DNA of 64,000 nucleotides from Populus alba. Taxonomy: Eukaryota; Streptophyta; Magnoliopsida; Malpighiales; Salicaceae. Positions 26,370 through 38,599 of the stretch are shown piece after piece. Made by a program: the position numbers and the translations under genes. The DNA is taken from assembly GCF_005239225.2 (NCBI RefSeq), contig NC_133301.1:13206318-13270317 (forward strand), written 5' to 3'. Each line of letters begins with the position of its first letter. The first letter of the stretch is position 1. Under the pieces are notes generated by a model. It did not search any database, was not told the DNA's origin, and saw only the letters and a list, made by a program, of their open reading frames with translations.

Positions 26370-26540
26370 TGCATATAAAAATTTATTTGTTTTTATGTTT
26401 TTTAAAAATATTTTTTTATTTTTTTCATATTAATTTTTTTATGTTTTTAAATCATTTTGATATATAAATGTCAAAAATAAATTTTAAAAATAAATTTTTA
26501 AATAAAAAGATAACCTTTAAAATTAACTTCTATCACAATA
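26370..26540 (+). repeat. AT-rich dispersed repeat copy
   Basis: Copy of the same pattern as at 11155: T-rich tracts with TTTTTAAAAATATTTTTTTA, then ATCATTTTGATATATAAATG and TCAAAAATAAATTTTAAAAA. It is preceded by a 16-base poly-T run (26341-26356). Boundaries are uncertain. Confidence 0.5.
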
Positions 26541-28129
26541 TTAAACATCACCTGTAGAATATAGTTATAGACCGGCTAGGAAACTGATTCTAAATCAACA
26601 TGAAACATTATGTATTTGGGTTGATTAAAAAGTGATGGAATCAATATAGTAATCAATTCAGATGAATTATTTTATTAAAACAACAATGTTTCATTTTTTT
26701 TTTCAAGAGAATTCTTGATGTTCACCTAGTTAATTTTAAATTTAATTTGATTGAGCTAATTAGATTTTATCATATAAATATCTTATCTAATTTAATGAAA
26801 AATTAAACCAAGGTTAGATTAGATGATGATGAATCTTATTGTTTTTTAATCAACCCACAAAATCACCAATAAATGATATGGAACTAAAGTGGTAGTGTGA
26901 CACTCATCCACCAAGGCTAATGCAACTTTACGCAGCTGACTTTTCTTTCAGTGAAAATTGATCTCTGCATTTGTCTTCTTCCAGAGGGAGAAAAAAGACG
27001 GAGAAATCTCAACGCCACCTCCAATAATAATGATGATGAAAAAAAGGGAAGGCCCGGCCATCAAATTCAAACCGCCGGTGGCTGTATCAGCCTACAGATA
27101 AGAATTCCATCAAATTGTAGAGGGTTTGGCAAGCTAGTCGTAGCCACCATCGCCGTTATTTGTACTTCGGTGACATATAGGTTAGCATGGTCGGAAATAG
27201 GTGCCGGTTTACTGATAACGGTAGACGTATTTCATTTCTCAGGCATACTGGTTAGCAATTTATACTGTCATTCTGATGATTTTTTTTTGCCGTGCCTTAT
27301 AATTCCAGTTCCCTGTGGAGACATGAGACCTTGAACGTATTTCTTGCAGTGAAGTAATAAACAAAAGCTAGGTGAACCCATTTGGGTGTGCTGACAATAT
27401 TGATTGATTGTCTAAAAATTTACTGGAAAAGGTATTCAGTATGCGTTGGATAATATAGTTAAAAATGTAAATTCAAAGGGTTTTTTATTTAGAGTTTTTA
27501 TTTTAATGATTTTGATATAAATAGTTTTGATATATTTATAAAAGATATCATTGAAAATATATCAAAGAAGTTCAAATGATGTTTTCTCAATGTACTTTTA
27601 AATTGTAACGCCAAAATGGAAAAGAAAATTACATGAATCAGAATCAAAGTTATTAAACCTAATATGATATATGATTTAGTTTAAGGCCTGAATTATTAAT
27701 CAAATCAAGTTTAAAATCTTTTTATTTTAAAAAAATCAAATCAAGTTATAATCAAATTTGACGAATCATAAGTTAATTCATTAGGTTATTTGAACTTAAC
27801 CATGTCAGCTCTTTTTAATTTTTATTTTTAAACCAACGAAGTAAAGTTCTGAATTGAGATCAATCAACTTGAAATTAAACGGAGTTTAATGATACTAATC
27901 AAGATTTCCAATCTCTAACTCCTTTCGGCGAGCTTGGTATCTAGCATGGGTAGCAGAGTGCATCATGTTAATAAGAACTATGAAGCTCTAGCCCATGTTT
28001 CTGGGCCAACACCAGAAATGATGGGAAATTGGGCAGCCAAGTTTCAGGGGTGGGCTTGGTTAAGCATGTCTATGTTCTTTCCTCTTAGGCTTCAGCTCTA
28101 TTTGGAAATGTGTGCAACGTGTTTCTAAA

Positions 28130-28260
28130 AAAATTTATTTTATTTTATTTTATTTTTATATTATTTTAATATATTGATTTTAAAAATAATTTTTTAAAAA
28201 TAAAAAAATATTATTTTAATATATTTTAAATAAAAAAACACTTTAAACCATAATTATATT
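28130..28260 (+). repeat. AT-rich dispersed repeat copy
   Basis: Another decayed copy, with TTTTATTTTATTTTATTTTT, TATTTTAATATATTGATTTT and ATATTTTAAATAAAAAAACA blocks. No terminal inverted repeats could be confirmed. Confidence 0.5.
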
Positions 28261-28669
28261 CCTATTTTCAAATCTCTTATGGTGAAAATGGTTCTATCTT
28301 TTGATCTTTAATAAAGGGGCGTTTTCTTTTTGGCTCCAGCCATGGTTCTATCTTTCTAGTTTGGTATGGTTTTGTATTTTTAGAAATTTAAAAAAATTAT
28401 TTGGAAGGATGGTTAGAGTTATTTTTTTAAAATATTTTTTATTTAAAAATATATTAAAATTTTTTAAAATTTATTTTTAATATTATTACATTAATATTTT
28501 TTTTAAATTTTAATGATCAGAAATATAGAATACTAAGATGATTATCTTATCTTATGTTATATTTTTTATTTTATAATAAATAATTATAATTTCTATTCAT
28601 TCTTATTTTTCCCGTATATAAAAATTATTTTTCATTCTTGACAAAGCCCTAAAAAAACACCCAATTTTT

Positions 28670-29170
28670 TACCCTTTTCTTTCCTTCTTCTCTTTTGTTT
28701 TCACTCTTTTCTTTCATCCTTCCTTCCCTTTTCCTTAACCTAGCTGACCAGCCTCCCTTTCCACCACCGCTGGTTGAACTCCAATCCCCATCAACAGCAC
28801 CTCGCCGGAAAACGGCAACTCTCACTCCTACACCGACCCATAAATAACCATCGTGTCAGCCCTCCCTCGTCTCCACCTCAGCCAGCCACAACAACCACTG
28901 AACTAACCACCACAACGACCGCCGAACCAAACCAGCAACCCCACGCCCCTAGCTCGCCATCTCCCCCCCCTCCCCCTATCTTCTTCTCCTTCTCTTTTAA
29001 TTTTTCGGGAAAACCAAATCCGAACAACCATTCCATCGCCACCCCTTCATTCATCCTCTTTTCCATACCGTAAACGACCCCGACAGCCACCGCGCCATCA
29101 ACATTCCCTCGAGCCGATCTCCTCAACCAAAGTGGGCAAAGGTGGAGCAGAAGAAGGCGCAGCTGATTTG
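28670..29170 (+). other. Pyrimidine-rich patch with a Pro/Thr-rich open frame
   Basis: A CT- and CA-rich block unlike the AT-rich flanks. It contains an open frame, 28774-29073, of 99 residues rich in proline and threonine with no recognisable domain. Such sequence occurs as 5' leaders of plant genes and as leaders of LTR retrotransposons. The Pro/Thr-rich translation probably just reflects base composition. I do not call it a gene. Confidence 0.3.
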
Positions 29171-29239
29171 ACAGGTAAACTCCTGTCATTTAATGCCTTT
29201 ATGTCTTTTTGATAAACCTAAATGGATTCGCATTCATAG

Positions 29240-29720
29240 CTAAAAGAGGCAGAATAAGCCACTTGAAAAGAAGAAGATATAAAAGATTTGGAAAAGGAAG
29301 CCAAAGAAAGCATGAAACAAGACCATTCCATGCCCAGAAAAGATCACCATAAGCTTAAATAGAGCTTGATAGCTTAAAAAACAACATACCAATACCATAA
29401 GTAAGTGGATAGCATAGTAGCAATTCAAACCAACGTTAGCAACATCATATGAGGGTAAGACGCTAGTGCAATAGATAGGATATCCAAAATAGCGCAGCAA
29501 AAGATCAATCTTCTGAGCCCAGGACAGCAGCTCGCTAGGAATCTTAGTTTCTTGAGCAAAAAGATTAATGCTTTATCAAAGACCATCTAAGCCAAACCAC
29601 TAGAACCTCTAATCTAGACACCTTTTGATTCCCTAAAGAATCTGCCACTCCATTCGCTTCCTAATTGGCGTGGACACTGGTTTTACAAACTCTTTTTTCA
29701 GTCACCTAATGCCTTTTGAG
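29240..29720 (-). mobile_element. Possible remnant of a LINE 3' end (RNase H-like)
   Basis: Read on the minus strand, the segment near 29695-29590 gives VHANWEANGVADSLG followed by VLVVWLRW. This resembles the H-x-R-E-A-N-x-V-A-D-x-L-A motif at the end of the RNase H domain in plant LINE retrotransposons. Frames upstream are broken by stops, so at best it is a decayed 5'-truncated copy. A downstream minus-strand frame (29500-29240) is hydrophobic and unrecognised. The match is short, so the call is weak. Confidence 0.3.
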
Positions 29721-31030
29721 GAGGTAATTTTAAAATAGGATATAGCCCAATAATGTTAAATCTGGACGGAAATTTAGAGCTCTAGAAACTTCAACTATTT
29801 CAGCCATGTATGAAATCAATTCCCTAAAGCAAGATTTATTGACAACCACCATGATGTATTCTAGTTTGCCCAATTAGTTTAGTCATTTATGACTTAAATG
29901 TATATTGTAGTTCTTAAATAATCAAAGGCAATGTATTCTCAAAATTGACAGCTTGTAAAAACCAATCAGCTAGGTTTAAGCAAACCAGAAAGTGATGTAT
30001 AAGGAATGTGGATTCTAGAGAGCAAGGACTATAATCAATGGGGAACGGACCACACCATCAGGCACTATGGTAGCAGATTTTAACCATCTAATACATTCAA
30101 TTCTATCTAAATAACAGATACAATCTCCAAACATTTGTTCAGAGGATCCAATCTCCTAGATCTAGAGATATAAAACTCCCATTTAAATCTAGAATCAAAT
30201 CCGAAAAAATCATGTCCTAACTACAAGAAATAAACAAAAAGATAGAGAAAAATATCAACCATATAAAAGAAAATGAAGGAAAAACAATAAAAAGGTTGTT
30301 GTCGACTTTTTTTAGCTGAGTGTCCCAAACTAGAGTTTGAGAGGAAGTATTTTGTCGAGAAAAGTGAGAGAAATAAATAGAACTAGAGGTTATTTGTTTT
30401 CAGTGATATAAGACATGTCACAATTTCTGACTAGAAGGAAAGAAGAAGCAAGATGTAACACTAAATGAAGTTGAATCTAATAGTAGAGCTCACAGCAAAG
30501 CTGCAAAGGAGAATGAAAATGACTATAGGAGTTTTATGTCTTATTGTTAATGTATACAGGTTTTGTATTTTCTATAAATTTATAGTTAAATACTACACCT
30601 ATAGAGTTCATGATAAGAATGGCCTGTACACCGAAGGTTGTGTGAACAACCCATCGAAGTTCTTTTAAAAATTACCTACCTTTAGGAAAAAAACTCGATC
30701 TCTTGATAGGATATAAACAGGACAACATCTGCTACAGAACCCAGTATAAAAAGCCTAAGGATCATGTTTATTCTATAAAACACATCTCTTAGAATTGATG
30801 GAAAAGAATTGAGTCATTGAGAGGAGAAGAGACAAAGTGAAACCCTTATCTTCTTGTAAACAAAACACGCTGTTCTGTATTTGCCTCTTGATTGTAGCTG
30901 CTTTACATATAGCAATTAGCATCATATTTTAACTGACAGTTAAGTAATGATTAATTAATGCATGGTTTGGTTAGTGAGATTTAGTTATGGTTCAGGGTAT
31001 TTCTTTTTAATGATAGAGTTTTTTTTTTTT

Positions 31031-31036
31031 TGGCAG
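31031..31036 (+). promoter_or_regulatory. Probable 3' splice site of a 5' UTR intron of TRM61
   Basis: A run of more than ten T residues followed by TGGCAG ends 25 bases before the start codon. This is a textbook plant acceptor and implies a non-coding first exon further upstream, which I cannot locate with confidence. Confidence 0.5.
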
Positions 31037-31061
31037 GGGTGCTTAATTGGAGCTATTGAAA

Positions 31062-32512
31062 ATGTTGTGTAGTGATGGAAAAAAAAAGTTATCCTTTTGT
31101 GGATTGATTAAAGATGGAGATTTAGTTATTGTGTACGAGAAGAGAGATGTAATGAAAGCTGTGAAAGTATGTGAGACATCAGTGCTTCAAAATCGTTTTG
31201 GTGTTTTTAAACATTCGGATTGGATTGGAAAGCCTTTTGGGTCCAAGGTTTTAAGTAATAAAGGAGGTTTTGTTTACTTATTAGCTCCAACTCCTGAATT
31301 GTGGACTCTGGTTTTAAGCCACAGGACTCAGATTCTGTATATTGCTGATATTTCTTTTCTCATTACCTACTTGGAAATTGTTCCTGGTTCTTTGGTGCTC
31401 GAGTCTGGAACTGGCAGTGGATCTTTAACCACCTCTCTTGCTAGGGCTGTAGCTCCTACAGGACACGTATATACTTTTGATTTCCATCAACAAAGGGCTG
31501 CCTCTGCCAGGTAAACACGCCTCTTACCTTTTTTTCCATCTTATATCTTTCAAGTAAGTCTCAACTCAACTCATGTTAGGTTGTTTTTATTACTTGTTCA
31601 AACATGTGAACAATTCGAGCTTTAAATATAGAATGAGGCAGCAATAACATTGTGTTTGTTTTGTACTTGATATCATTGTAATAAGATTAAAGCTTTGCTT
31701 TTATTTTTTCAATTTGTTTAGGGAAGATTTTCAAAGCACAGGGGTAGGTAATTTAGTTACAGTGGGAGTAAGAGATATCCAAGGCGAGGGATTTCCAGAT
31801 GAGTATTCTGGGTTGGCTGATTCTGTATTTCTGGACCTACCCCAACCATGGCTGGCCATTCTGTCAGCTGGGAAAATGTTGAAACAAGATGGGACTTTGT
31901 GCTCCTTTTCACCTTGCATTGAGCAAGTACAACGCACATGTGAAGCTTTAAAATCAAACTTTAGAGGTAAATCTATAATACTGTTGTCTGAACCTCTTTG
32001 GCTTTGTACCTATAAAAACAGAGTCTAGCATCCAATAAGATGGAACCGTTCTTTATTTGATTTCTCATACTGTCATGGGTTCATCAATTCTTTAGAAAAC
32101 ACATTTTATTTGTTAAAATTTCTGTAGTCTATATAGGATATTTCTCCGCCCTCTCTTTGCAGTGTTTGCATGATAAAAGTTTTTCTATATATTTGTTCTG
32201 GTCAAGCAGTTTATTATAAGCTCATCCAGCATCTATTTCGGTACACTAATGTGTATGTGTTGGCATATAGATATAAGGACATTTGAGGTTCTCCTTCGGA
32301 CATTTGAAGTTCACGAAGGGAAAATGGATAGTTGCCAGGGCGATGAAGGTCTTTCTGTTGGGTCTCCTCCGTGCAAGAGGAGACAACGGTCAAGTGAAGG
32401 AAGCACTGTGCCGGACAGCTCAAGTTCTCCTACAATCAAGGCTAGGCCATGTGCTGATGCCAGGGGTCACACTGGCTATTTGACATTTTCAAGACTCAAA
32501 TGTCTCTCATGA
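31062..32512 (+). CDS. TRM61: tRNA (adenine-58-N1)-methyltransferase catalytic subunit TRM61
   Basis: Three exons (31062-31510, 31722-31966, 32271-32512) join in frame into 311 residues. The enzyme uses S-adenosylmethionine to methylate N1 of adenosine 58 in the tRNA T loop, working as a heterotetramer with TRM6, normally in the nucleus. The N-terminal beta-barrel region (about 15-95) holds the conserved LQNRFGVFKHSDWIG and LAPTPELWTLVLSHRTQI blocks. The Rossmann domain begins at motif I, VLESGTGSGSLT (112-123), followed by FDFHQQRA (140-147). LDLPQPW (187-193) is the motif IV region near the adenine pocket. CSFSPCIEQVQ (210-220), DIRTFEVLLRT (232-242) and the C-terminal RGHTGYLTF (296-304) complete the family pattern. 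The 311-residue length is normal for plants. The ATG at 31062 is the first in frame. A TTTTGGCAG acceptor ending at 31036 suggests a 5' UTR intron. The linker at 250-290 is serine-rich and poorly conserved. Confidence 0.95.
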
Positions 32513-34574
32513 AGAATCTTCACGTGACAGGTTAGACATCCAAATGTTTTTAGCCCTTGTATATGAGAGGCTAGAAAAGTTTTGAAAGAGAATTTTGCCC
32601 AATGGCGTTTGGTCAACAATTTTTATTTTCCTTCCGACTTAAAAGATAGGCAGCGAATGCCATAAAACATTTCATCGTGTTCGTGCTTTTGTTTCTCACT
32701 CTCTTGGCGATTGGTAGGCCACTTGATTCAATCAAGGATAGCAGTAACAGTATATTTTCTGTTTTTGGAAACATTGCTGGTATCAAACAGTGGCCTCTAG
32801 GTTTACTAAAAATTTCGTAGAATTTGGGGTTCCTGGACCTCGGGCAGAAATTTAGGGTGTGTTTGTGCTGATCTTTTGAATTATGGCTGGAAAAAAATTG
32901 ATTTAGGAAAATCATTTAGTTGTGGCTGGATGGATAAAATGCATATGGTTAAAACTATAATCGAATAAAAAGCAGTTTTAAGGTGATTCGTTAAAATTGT
33001 TTTCGAAAGTGATTTTTAATAATAAAATGATATACTTGTAGTAGTTTTGTAGTTTTTTTATTTAAATTATTATAAATTAAATTAAATTGTGATAATGACC
33101 AAATTTGCAAATGTTATATTATATTGTGATTTTCTTCTGATGTATTTATGTAAGGTTGTTAAAAAATATATTTTTGATGCGGCATGATAAATATAATATA
33201 AACTTGGATTGTAAAAAAAAATCATAAGGAAAATTTTTCATATATATATTTCAAGTATTTTAAAATACAAAGTTCAATAAAAACTTAAATATAATTCAAG
33301 CACTTAAAAATACATGTTTTAAATAAAAAATTATTTAACTTAAAAATACAATATAATTATTAATGACTGTAGATTTTTATTAACTAATAATTAACAAATT
33401 TAAAACAAAGAATTAATTGGTATAGTGTGTTAAGGTGGTTACGTTTTGGCTCATAAAACTGCAACGAATAAGAATAAGAATTATAGTAACTTTGGTCGAG
33501 GGCTTGAATCGTGTGTTGTTTTTTTACATCGTATATAATTGTCTCAAAGAAAAATTAGTGAGCAACTATCCAATTCTAACCATAGTTAGATTGCATACTT
33601 GAAAAGTTGGGGGAAAATGAAGAAGATATTGTGCAATGACTAATGTATAGCACCGTCTTCACCTTATTAGGCATTCATTTTTCACCGCCATATTTTGATC
33701 TTTAAAATCAAGTACTCCATGCCCAGGGCTAATGACCCTTTTCAATCTAGAGAAAAAAAAAAAATACTTGAATAGACAAGTATATTACTTGAAAGAAATT
33801 CATAAATTGAAAAGAAAATAAAAAAGAACAGTAATTGTAAAATGATCCTTAGCCAGTGCACAAAAGGGAAAAAGAAAAAGAAATACAGAATAACTTACAA
33901 TTGCTGTCTGGAACTTATGTTGGCTAGGGAAGAGGACGCAGTCAACGATAAAAACAAAAAGAGAGGGCTGTTGGTGATGGTTGATTGTTAAAACGATTGA
34001 GAGAAAGAAATTAAGAGAGGCTATGGTAAATGTTGCATGGGTGGCTGGTGCTGGTGCTGAGGGCTGGAGGTAAAAAATCGGTGCAGTATATATAGTTTAG
34101 TTGAAATCGTAAAACTGGTTTTAAAATTGTGATTTTAACCATTTTTAAGTTTTCAAAGTGATTTCACACATTTAACATGTAATTTTACAAGTTAACTCAC
34201 AATTTTAGATTTTAGATGAACATGCTAAGTTAATTGATTAACTTTCATTCAATTTAATTTTAGCCTATCCATATTAACTAAATCCCAAGTTCACCTACAA
34301 GTTGGAATAAGTTTAATAAAAATGGGAGTATTTGTTACCATTAAATTAATTAACCTATTGCTTTCATGATGTATACGGATGCAATGCTAACAGTTGCGAA
34401 TTTCGTCGAAGAATTAATTGCCGAAGGAAGAAGACTTTATTGTACGTGGAAAATTATTCCATTTGAATGTGACATTGCAATTCAATTACCCAGAAATCAC
34501 GGCTGATAGACAAGATAAGAAGCAGTTTTTTTTTCAAAGATGGGACGTGTAAGACCGCATGGCAACGAATAATG

Positions 34575-35360
34575 AGCATAAATTTATAAATTTTGTAAAT
34601 CTAATTTTTTTTAGCATAAATTTAATGTCTGAATAGTTTTTTTTTATGTGAATATGTGTTGGGCCATTAAATGTGTGTAGTAGATCATGAATCTATTTTA
34701 GAACATGACCAAGAAACGGTGAATTCCCAATTTTCTATAACTAACTTTTATGCTCATATTTTCAAAGTGAGAACTAGGTATGACCGGTCAAGCCAAATCC
34801 CAAATTATTGTCATAAATTTGATGATCCTTTTATCATGAATATAATAGTTTAGGGAAAAAATAAAATGAATGTTGTTTTTTCTATTATATGATAAACTCT
34901 TTATATAAAACTCTAGACATTAATTAGGATTTCTATTTACCTCACCTGAATGACTAGTTTTTATTTATTTTTATACTTGGTGTCCGTTTATTTTTATTTT
35001 TTAAAAAGTGTTTTTTGAAAATAATTTTTATTTTTATTTTTTATTTGTTTAAAATTATTTTTTTTTTATGTTTTTAGATTGTTTTGATGTTAAAAATTAT
35101 TTAAAAAATAAAAATAATATTATTTTAATATATTTTTAAATAATAAACATTTTAAAAATTAATAGTGGACGTAAATATAAATTTTTTTTTTTTCACTAAA
35201 ATGTACCTCAAAATAAACAAAGGCAAAGGGAAGAGTGGAAGCAACGCGTTAGATAGATAGGTAGATAGGGGCAAGGGTGGAGGCATGTTAAAAGCATGGG
35301 TGTGTTGTAGTCCAAGTAAAGATTTTATCAATAAGAAATGTAAGGGGAAAGCATACAATT
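34575..35360 (+). repeat. Dispersed repeat family D, copy 1
   Basis: The most complete copy of a family with at least four members in the window. Diagnostic blocks are TTTTAGAACATGACCAA (34698), CCTTTTATCATGAATATAAT (34826), TATATAAAACTCTAGACATT (34903), GGTGTCCGTTTATTTTTAT (34979) and AAATAAACAAAGGCAAAGGG (35211). No coding capacity is seen. It could be a non-autonomous DNA transposon or Helitron-type element, but the termini are not defined. Confidence 0.75.
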
Positions 35361-36360
35361 TCTTTAAAAAAAAAAAAAGAAAATAATATGTAAACTTACA
35401 AAGTACAACTTATAAAACAATAATATAAAAAAGAATCAAGTGAAGAAATGAGGAAATTAAAAAAAGATAAAAATTTAATTACTTTGTTTTCCAGTTAATA
35501 TGATATTGTTATTTTATCATAATAGAGAAGTTGTTGTAATATTGATTTAGATTCGATTATATATTAATTATATTTCACAAAATATCGAACAATATGTAAC
35601 TTTAATAAGTGAGTTTATTTTTATTTTTACTTTAATTTTATGTATAAATTTTTTTAATATTTTGGGTAATGTATTTGAATTAAAATTTTACTATGCTAAC
35701 TTTAAAAATTTATATAATTAATTAATAATTAATTTTAAAAAATATTTATATATTTATTTAATAGTTAAGGAAAAAATCCTAGCCGTCCTTGGATAGGGAC
35801 AGTCAAACGTGTTACCATTGAATTAATGGACCTCTTGCTGTCACTGTTCGTGGAAATCATGACATTTGATGTGATGTTGCCGTTAGCAAGGCGGAGGATT
35901 AATTTAAATTTATTTCTAGAGCCAAAGCTCATTTTCTCAAAGGTATGACTCAAACTGCGCCATAGCTTCTTGCTCAACCAGCGAAGTATACATTTTATTG
36001 GACGACAAAGCACAAACACGGTGATGCATTTTTATTTATTGATTTTCAATTAAGTTATCGAAACACAAGGGAGCACGAAGAATAAAATAAAACTAGTTCT
36101 CTTTTTATCTTATTTACTTTCTTTCTAATCAAATTAAGATTTCTCTCTAATCAGATTAAAAACAACCATATTTCTCTTTAATTAAATTAAAAATCAAGCG
36201 CAACGTATTCATGGTTTTCTGCAAGTCTTGAGATTAAACGAGTTTTATTTAAGAGTAATGATTTTACAATATTGTTCTAAAACAAAAATTGAAACTTCAT
36301 GGAAATTGATGGATTGAGAAACACAAGTCGGATTCCATAAAAGATTCAGTTAAATCTGTT

Positions 36361-36672
36361 TGAAGTGTGGTTGCGGTTATTTTTTAAAGTATTTTTTATT
36401 TAAAATATATCAAAATAATATTTTATTACTTTTTAAAATTATTTTTGATATCAAGGAATTGCTTTTTAAACTGTGGTTGCGGTTGTTTTTTAAAGTGTTT
36501 TTTTATCTAGAAATGTATCAGAATAATATTTTTATTTTATTTTTTAAAAATTATTTTTGATATCAACGGTTGCTTTTTAAAGTGTGGTTACAATTATTTT
36601 TTAAATGATTTTTTATTTAAAAATGTATCAAAAATAATATATTTTTTATTTTTTTAAAATTATTTTTGTATT
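36361..36672 (+). repeat. Triple tandem copy of the AT-rich repeat
   Basis: Three head-to-tail units of about 107 bp start at 36361, 36471 and 36578. Each begins with GTGTGGTT or CTGTGGTT followed by GCGGTTRTTTTTTAAAG, then an ATATCAAAATAATA-type block and AAATTATTTTTGATATCAA. Tandem organisation of this normally dispersed repeat is unusual within the window. Confidence 0.8.
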
Positions 36673-36695
36673 AAATAAAATCCCTGCCTAAGATG

Positions 36696-37020
36696 TGAAG
36701 ACCCTTTTATCATGAATATAATAGTTTAGGGGGGGGGGGGAATTAAGCTTAGGAGTATTCTAAATTCAAACATCAAAGCTATTTATATTTGATCTTGATT
36801 GCTTAAATGTTTTTTTTATTACATATGCGGACCTTTATATAAAACTTTGAATACTAATTAGAATTTCTAGTTATCTTAACTAGATAATTAGTTTTTATTT
36901 ATTTTTTTTATATTTAGTGTCCGTTTATTTTTATATTTTAAAAGTATGTTTTTAAAAAATTAAAAAAAAATTTTTTAATTTTTTTTAAATTAAAATTTTT
37001 AAATTTTTTCAAATTATTTT
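36696..37020 (+). repeat. Dispersed repeat family D, copy 2 (with G12 run)
   Basis: Shares CCCTTTTATCATGAATATAA, TATATAAAACTTTGAATACT and TTAGTGTCCGTTTATTTTTA with the other copies. A run of 12 G residues (36729-36740) sits where copy 1 has GGGAAAAAATAAA. The 5' part seen in copies 1 and 3 is missing. Confidence 0.75.
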
Positions 37021-37028
37021 GATCGATA

Positions 37029-37356
37029 AAAAAGCTGTGCTCTAAAGTTTGATATCCTAACCTTTCTCAGAATGTCCTCATAATTTCCTTACATGGCCTT
37101 AGACTGATAATTAGCTCAACGAAACAGTTGTTTAGCTTGATTTATAAATGCCACCCTCCATCTATATGTTCACTACCGCACTACACACTCTTCAAATGAT
37201 AAAAAAAATTCATTTCAAACATTTATTTAATGCCTCATTCTTCTTCTCTTTCATAATATTGCAGGTGAGAAGCATCCGCAGTTTCTTGGAAAAAAGCCTT
37301 GTGGATTCATCTTTCCTGGGAAACCAGCTGCTATGAATATTTTCCTTGATATTAGC
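37029..37356 (+). pseudogene. Exon-plus-intron fragment duplicated from an unrecognised gene
   Basis: About 320 bases closely match 61915-62215. Both contain GATATCCTAACCTTTCTCAG, CATGGCCTTRGACTGATAAT and the acceptor TTTCATAATATTGCAG. Here the acceptor is followed by an exon-like 92-base stretch (37265-37356) ending at a GTGAGT donor. It reads GEKHPQFLGKKPCG then FIFPGKPAAMNIFLDIS. I do not recognise the source gene. The copy near 62 kb has one fewer A in the poly-A codons, which changes the frame, and has lost the donor. Confidence 0.65.
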
Positions 37357-38599
37357 GTGAGTTGTAATAGACCACGGCGGATTAGATTTTAACTGAAACA
37401 GGAATATTTAAAAAGATCAAAATATTTTCATGTCTTCACAACCGTTCAAAAAAGAAACAAGAGTGTGGTAGTGGTTGCATTTTTCAAATAGTTTTTCGTG
37501 CTGAAAATACATGTAATTCATTGATGTTTTTTTCATTTTTAAAAATTATTTTTGAGAATCAGCATATCTTAAAACGATGAAACCAAAAAGTACAAAACCG
37601 CACTTTAATTTTAGCAAAAAAAAAAAAATTCAAAAATTTAATGAAACGGCAATTCAATGCCAAACAGTATATTAAGTTTCATTTTGTTAGTTGACTCCTA
37701 GTCAATGTCCAAATCTCCTCTTCTATGCAACGAAGATTAATTAGGGCACTGGTTGCATGGCAGTGGTATGATATGGATTAATTTTTTTAATTAAAAAAAT
37801 TAAAAAAAAAATTAAATTTAAAAGTTTTAGATTTTTTATAAAATTATATTTAAGAATCTTGGATCTAGTTATAATACTTGACCGATGAGTAATATTTATA
37901 ATATTAAATTTGTATGACCCAAGTTTAAGTGAGTTTAACTGCAATACCAGTCCTCAGAGCCTTAAAATATGATAACAAAATAGAAAAAAAATTAATATTA
38001 CAAAACGAAATTAAACAAAAAAAAAGATTAATTTAAAAAAAAAATAACAAAGTAAAGCATTATTTCAATGAATAGTGCATGTGAGAAGGGGCACAACAAA
38101 ATCCTCTCATGAGATTATGAAAATTAAACAAAATATATTATAAAGTTTAATTCTTAATCAAAATTGATATTAAAATATAAAATTAGAAGAAAAAAACTAA
38201 CTAAGAAAAAAATTAAATTAATTGGTTTAACTCATCAAATCAAATTAACCCATTAAACTTCAGATCTATTTTTTCTAAAGTTAACATCAAATCTTTCTAA
38301 GCTATTATCTATTTTTTCTGCCAATTTGAAGGCCAATACCATAACCATACAACTTTCCCTGTCCTATTGTTTTTCAGCCTGTCCTGTTCCACCACGTGCG
38401 CACCACGCAATGTTGTTATTCATGGTGTTTTTCTTGCGTTCCTTCAAGGGTAAACATATCATTTTCTCTTGTTTATTTATTTAAATGCTTATTCGTGTAA
38501 TTTTCATGTTTGAAGTGTTTTTTTAGATTGCACAATGTGATTTATGTATTTGCACAATACTTTTGTGCGATTTACATGAATTTTATTTATGCTGAATAA

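Larger units (their letters stand above)
22155..31036. other. Gene-poor 8.9-kb intergenic region
   Basis: After the long serine-rich gene and its probable 3' UTR, the region is AT-rich with poly-A/T runs and AT-rich repeats (about 26370-26540, 28130-28260 and 28420-28520). Open frames at 22485-22796, 24415-24758, 25487-25729, 25850-26131 and 26951-27334 have no family resemblance. A CT/CA-rich patch (28670-29170) and a possible minus-strand LINE remnant (about 29240-29720) are listed separately. The end of this stretch (about 30700-31036) should contain the TRM61 promoter and a probable 5' UTR intron. Confidence 0.55.

Noticed and set aside
26951..27334. Plus-strand frame of 127 codons
   Set aside because: It opens with GTG, not ATG, and has no recognised domain. 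It could be an exon fragment but nothing supports that.
35765..36019. Minus-strand frame of 84 codons
   Set aside because: It lies in sequence with related blocks near 34.3 and 42.1 kb and shows no domain, so it is probably repeat-derived.
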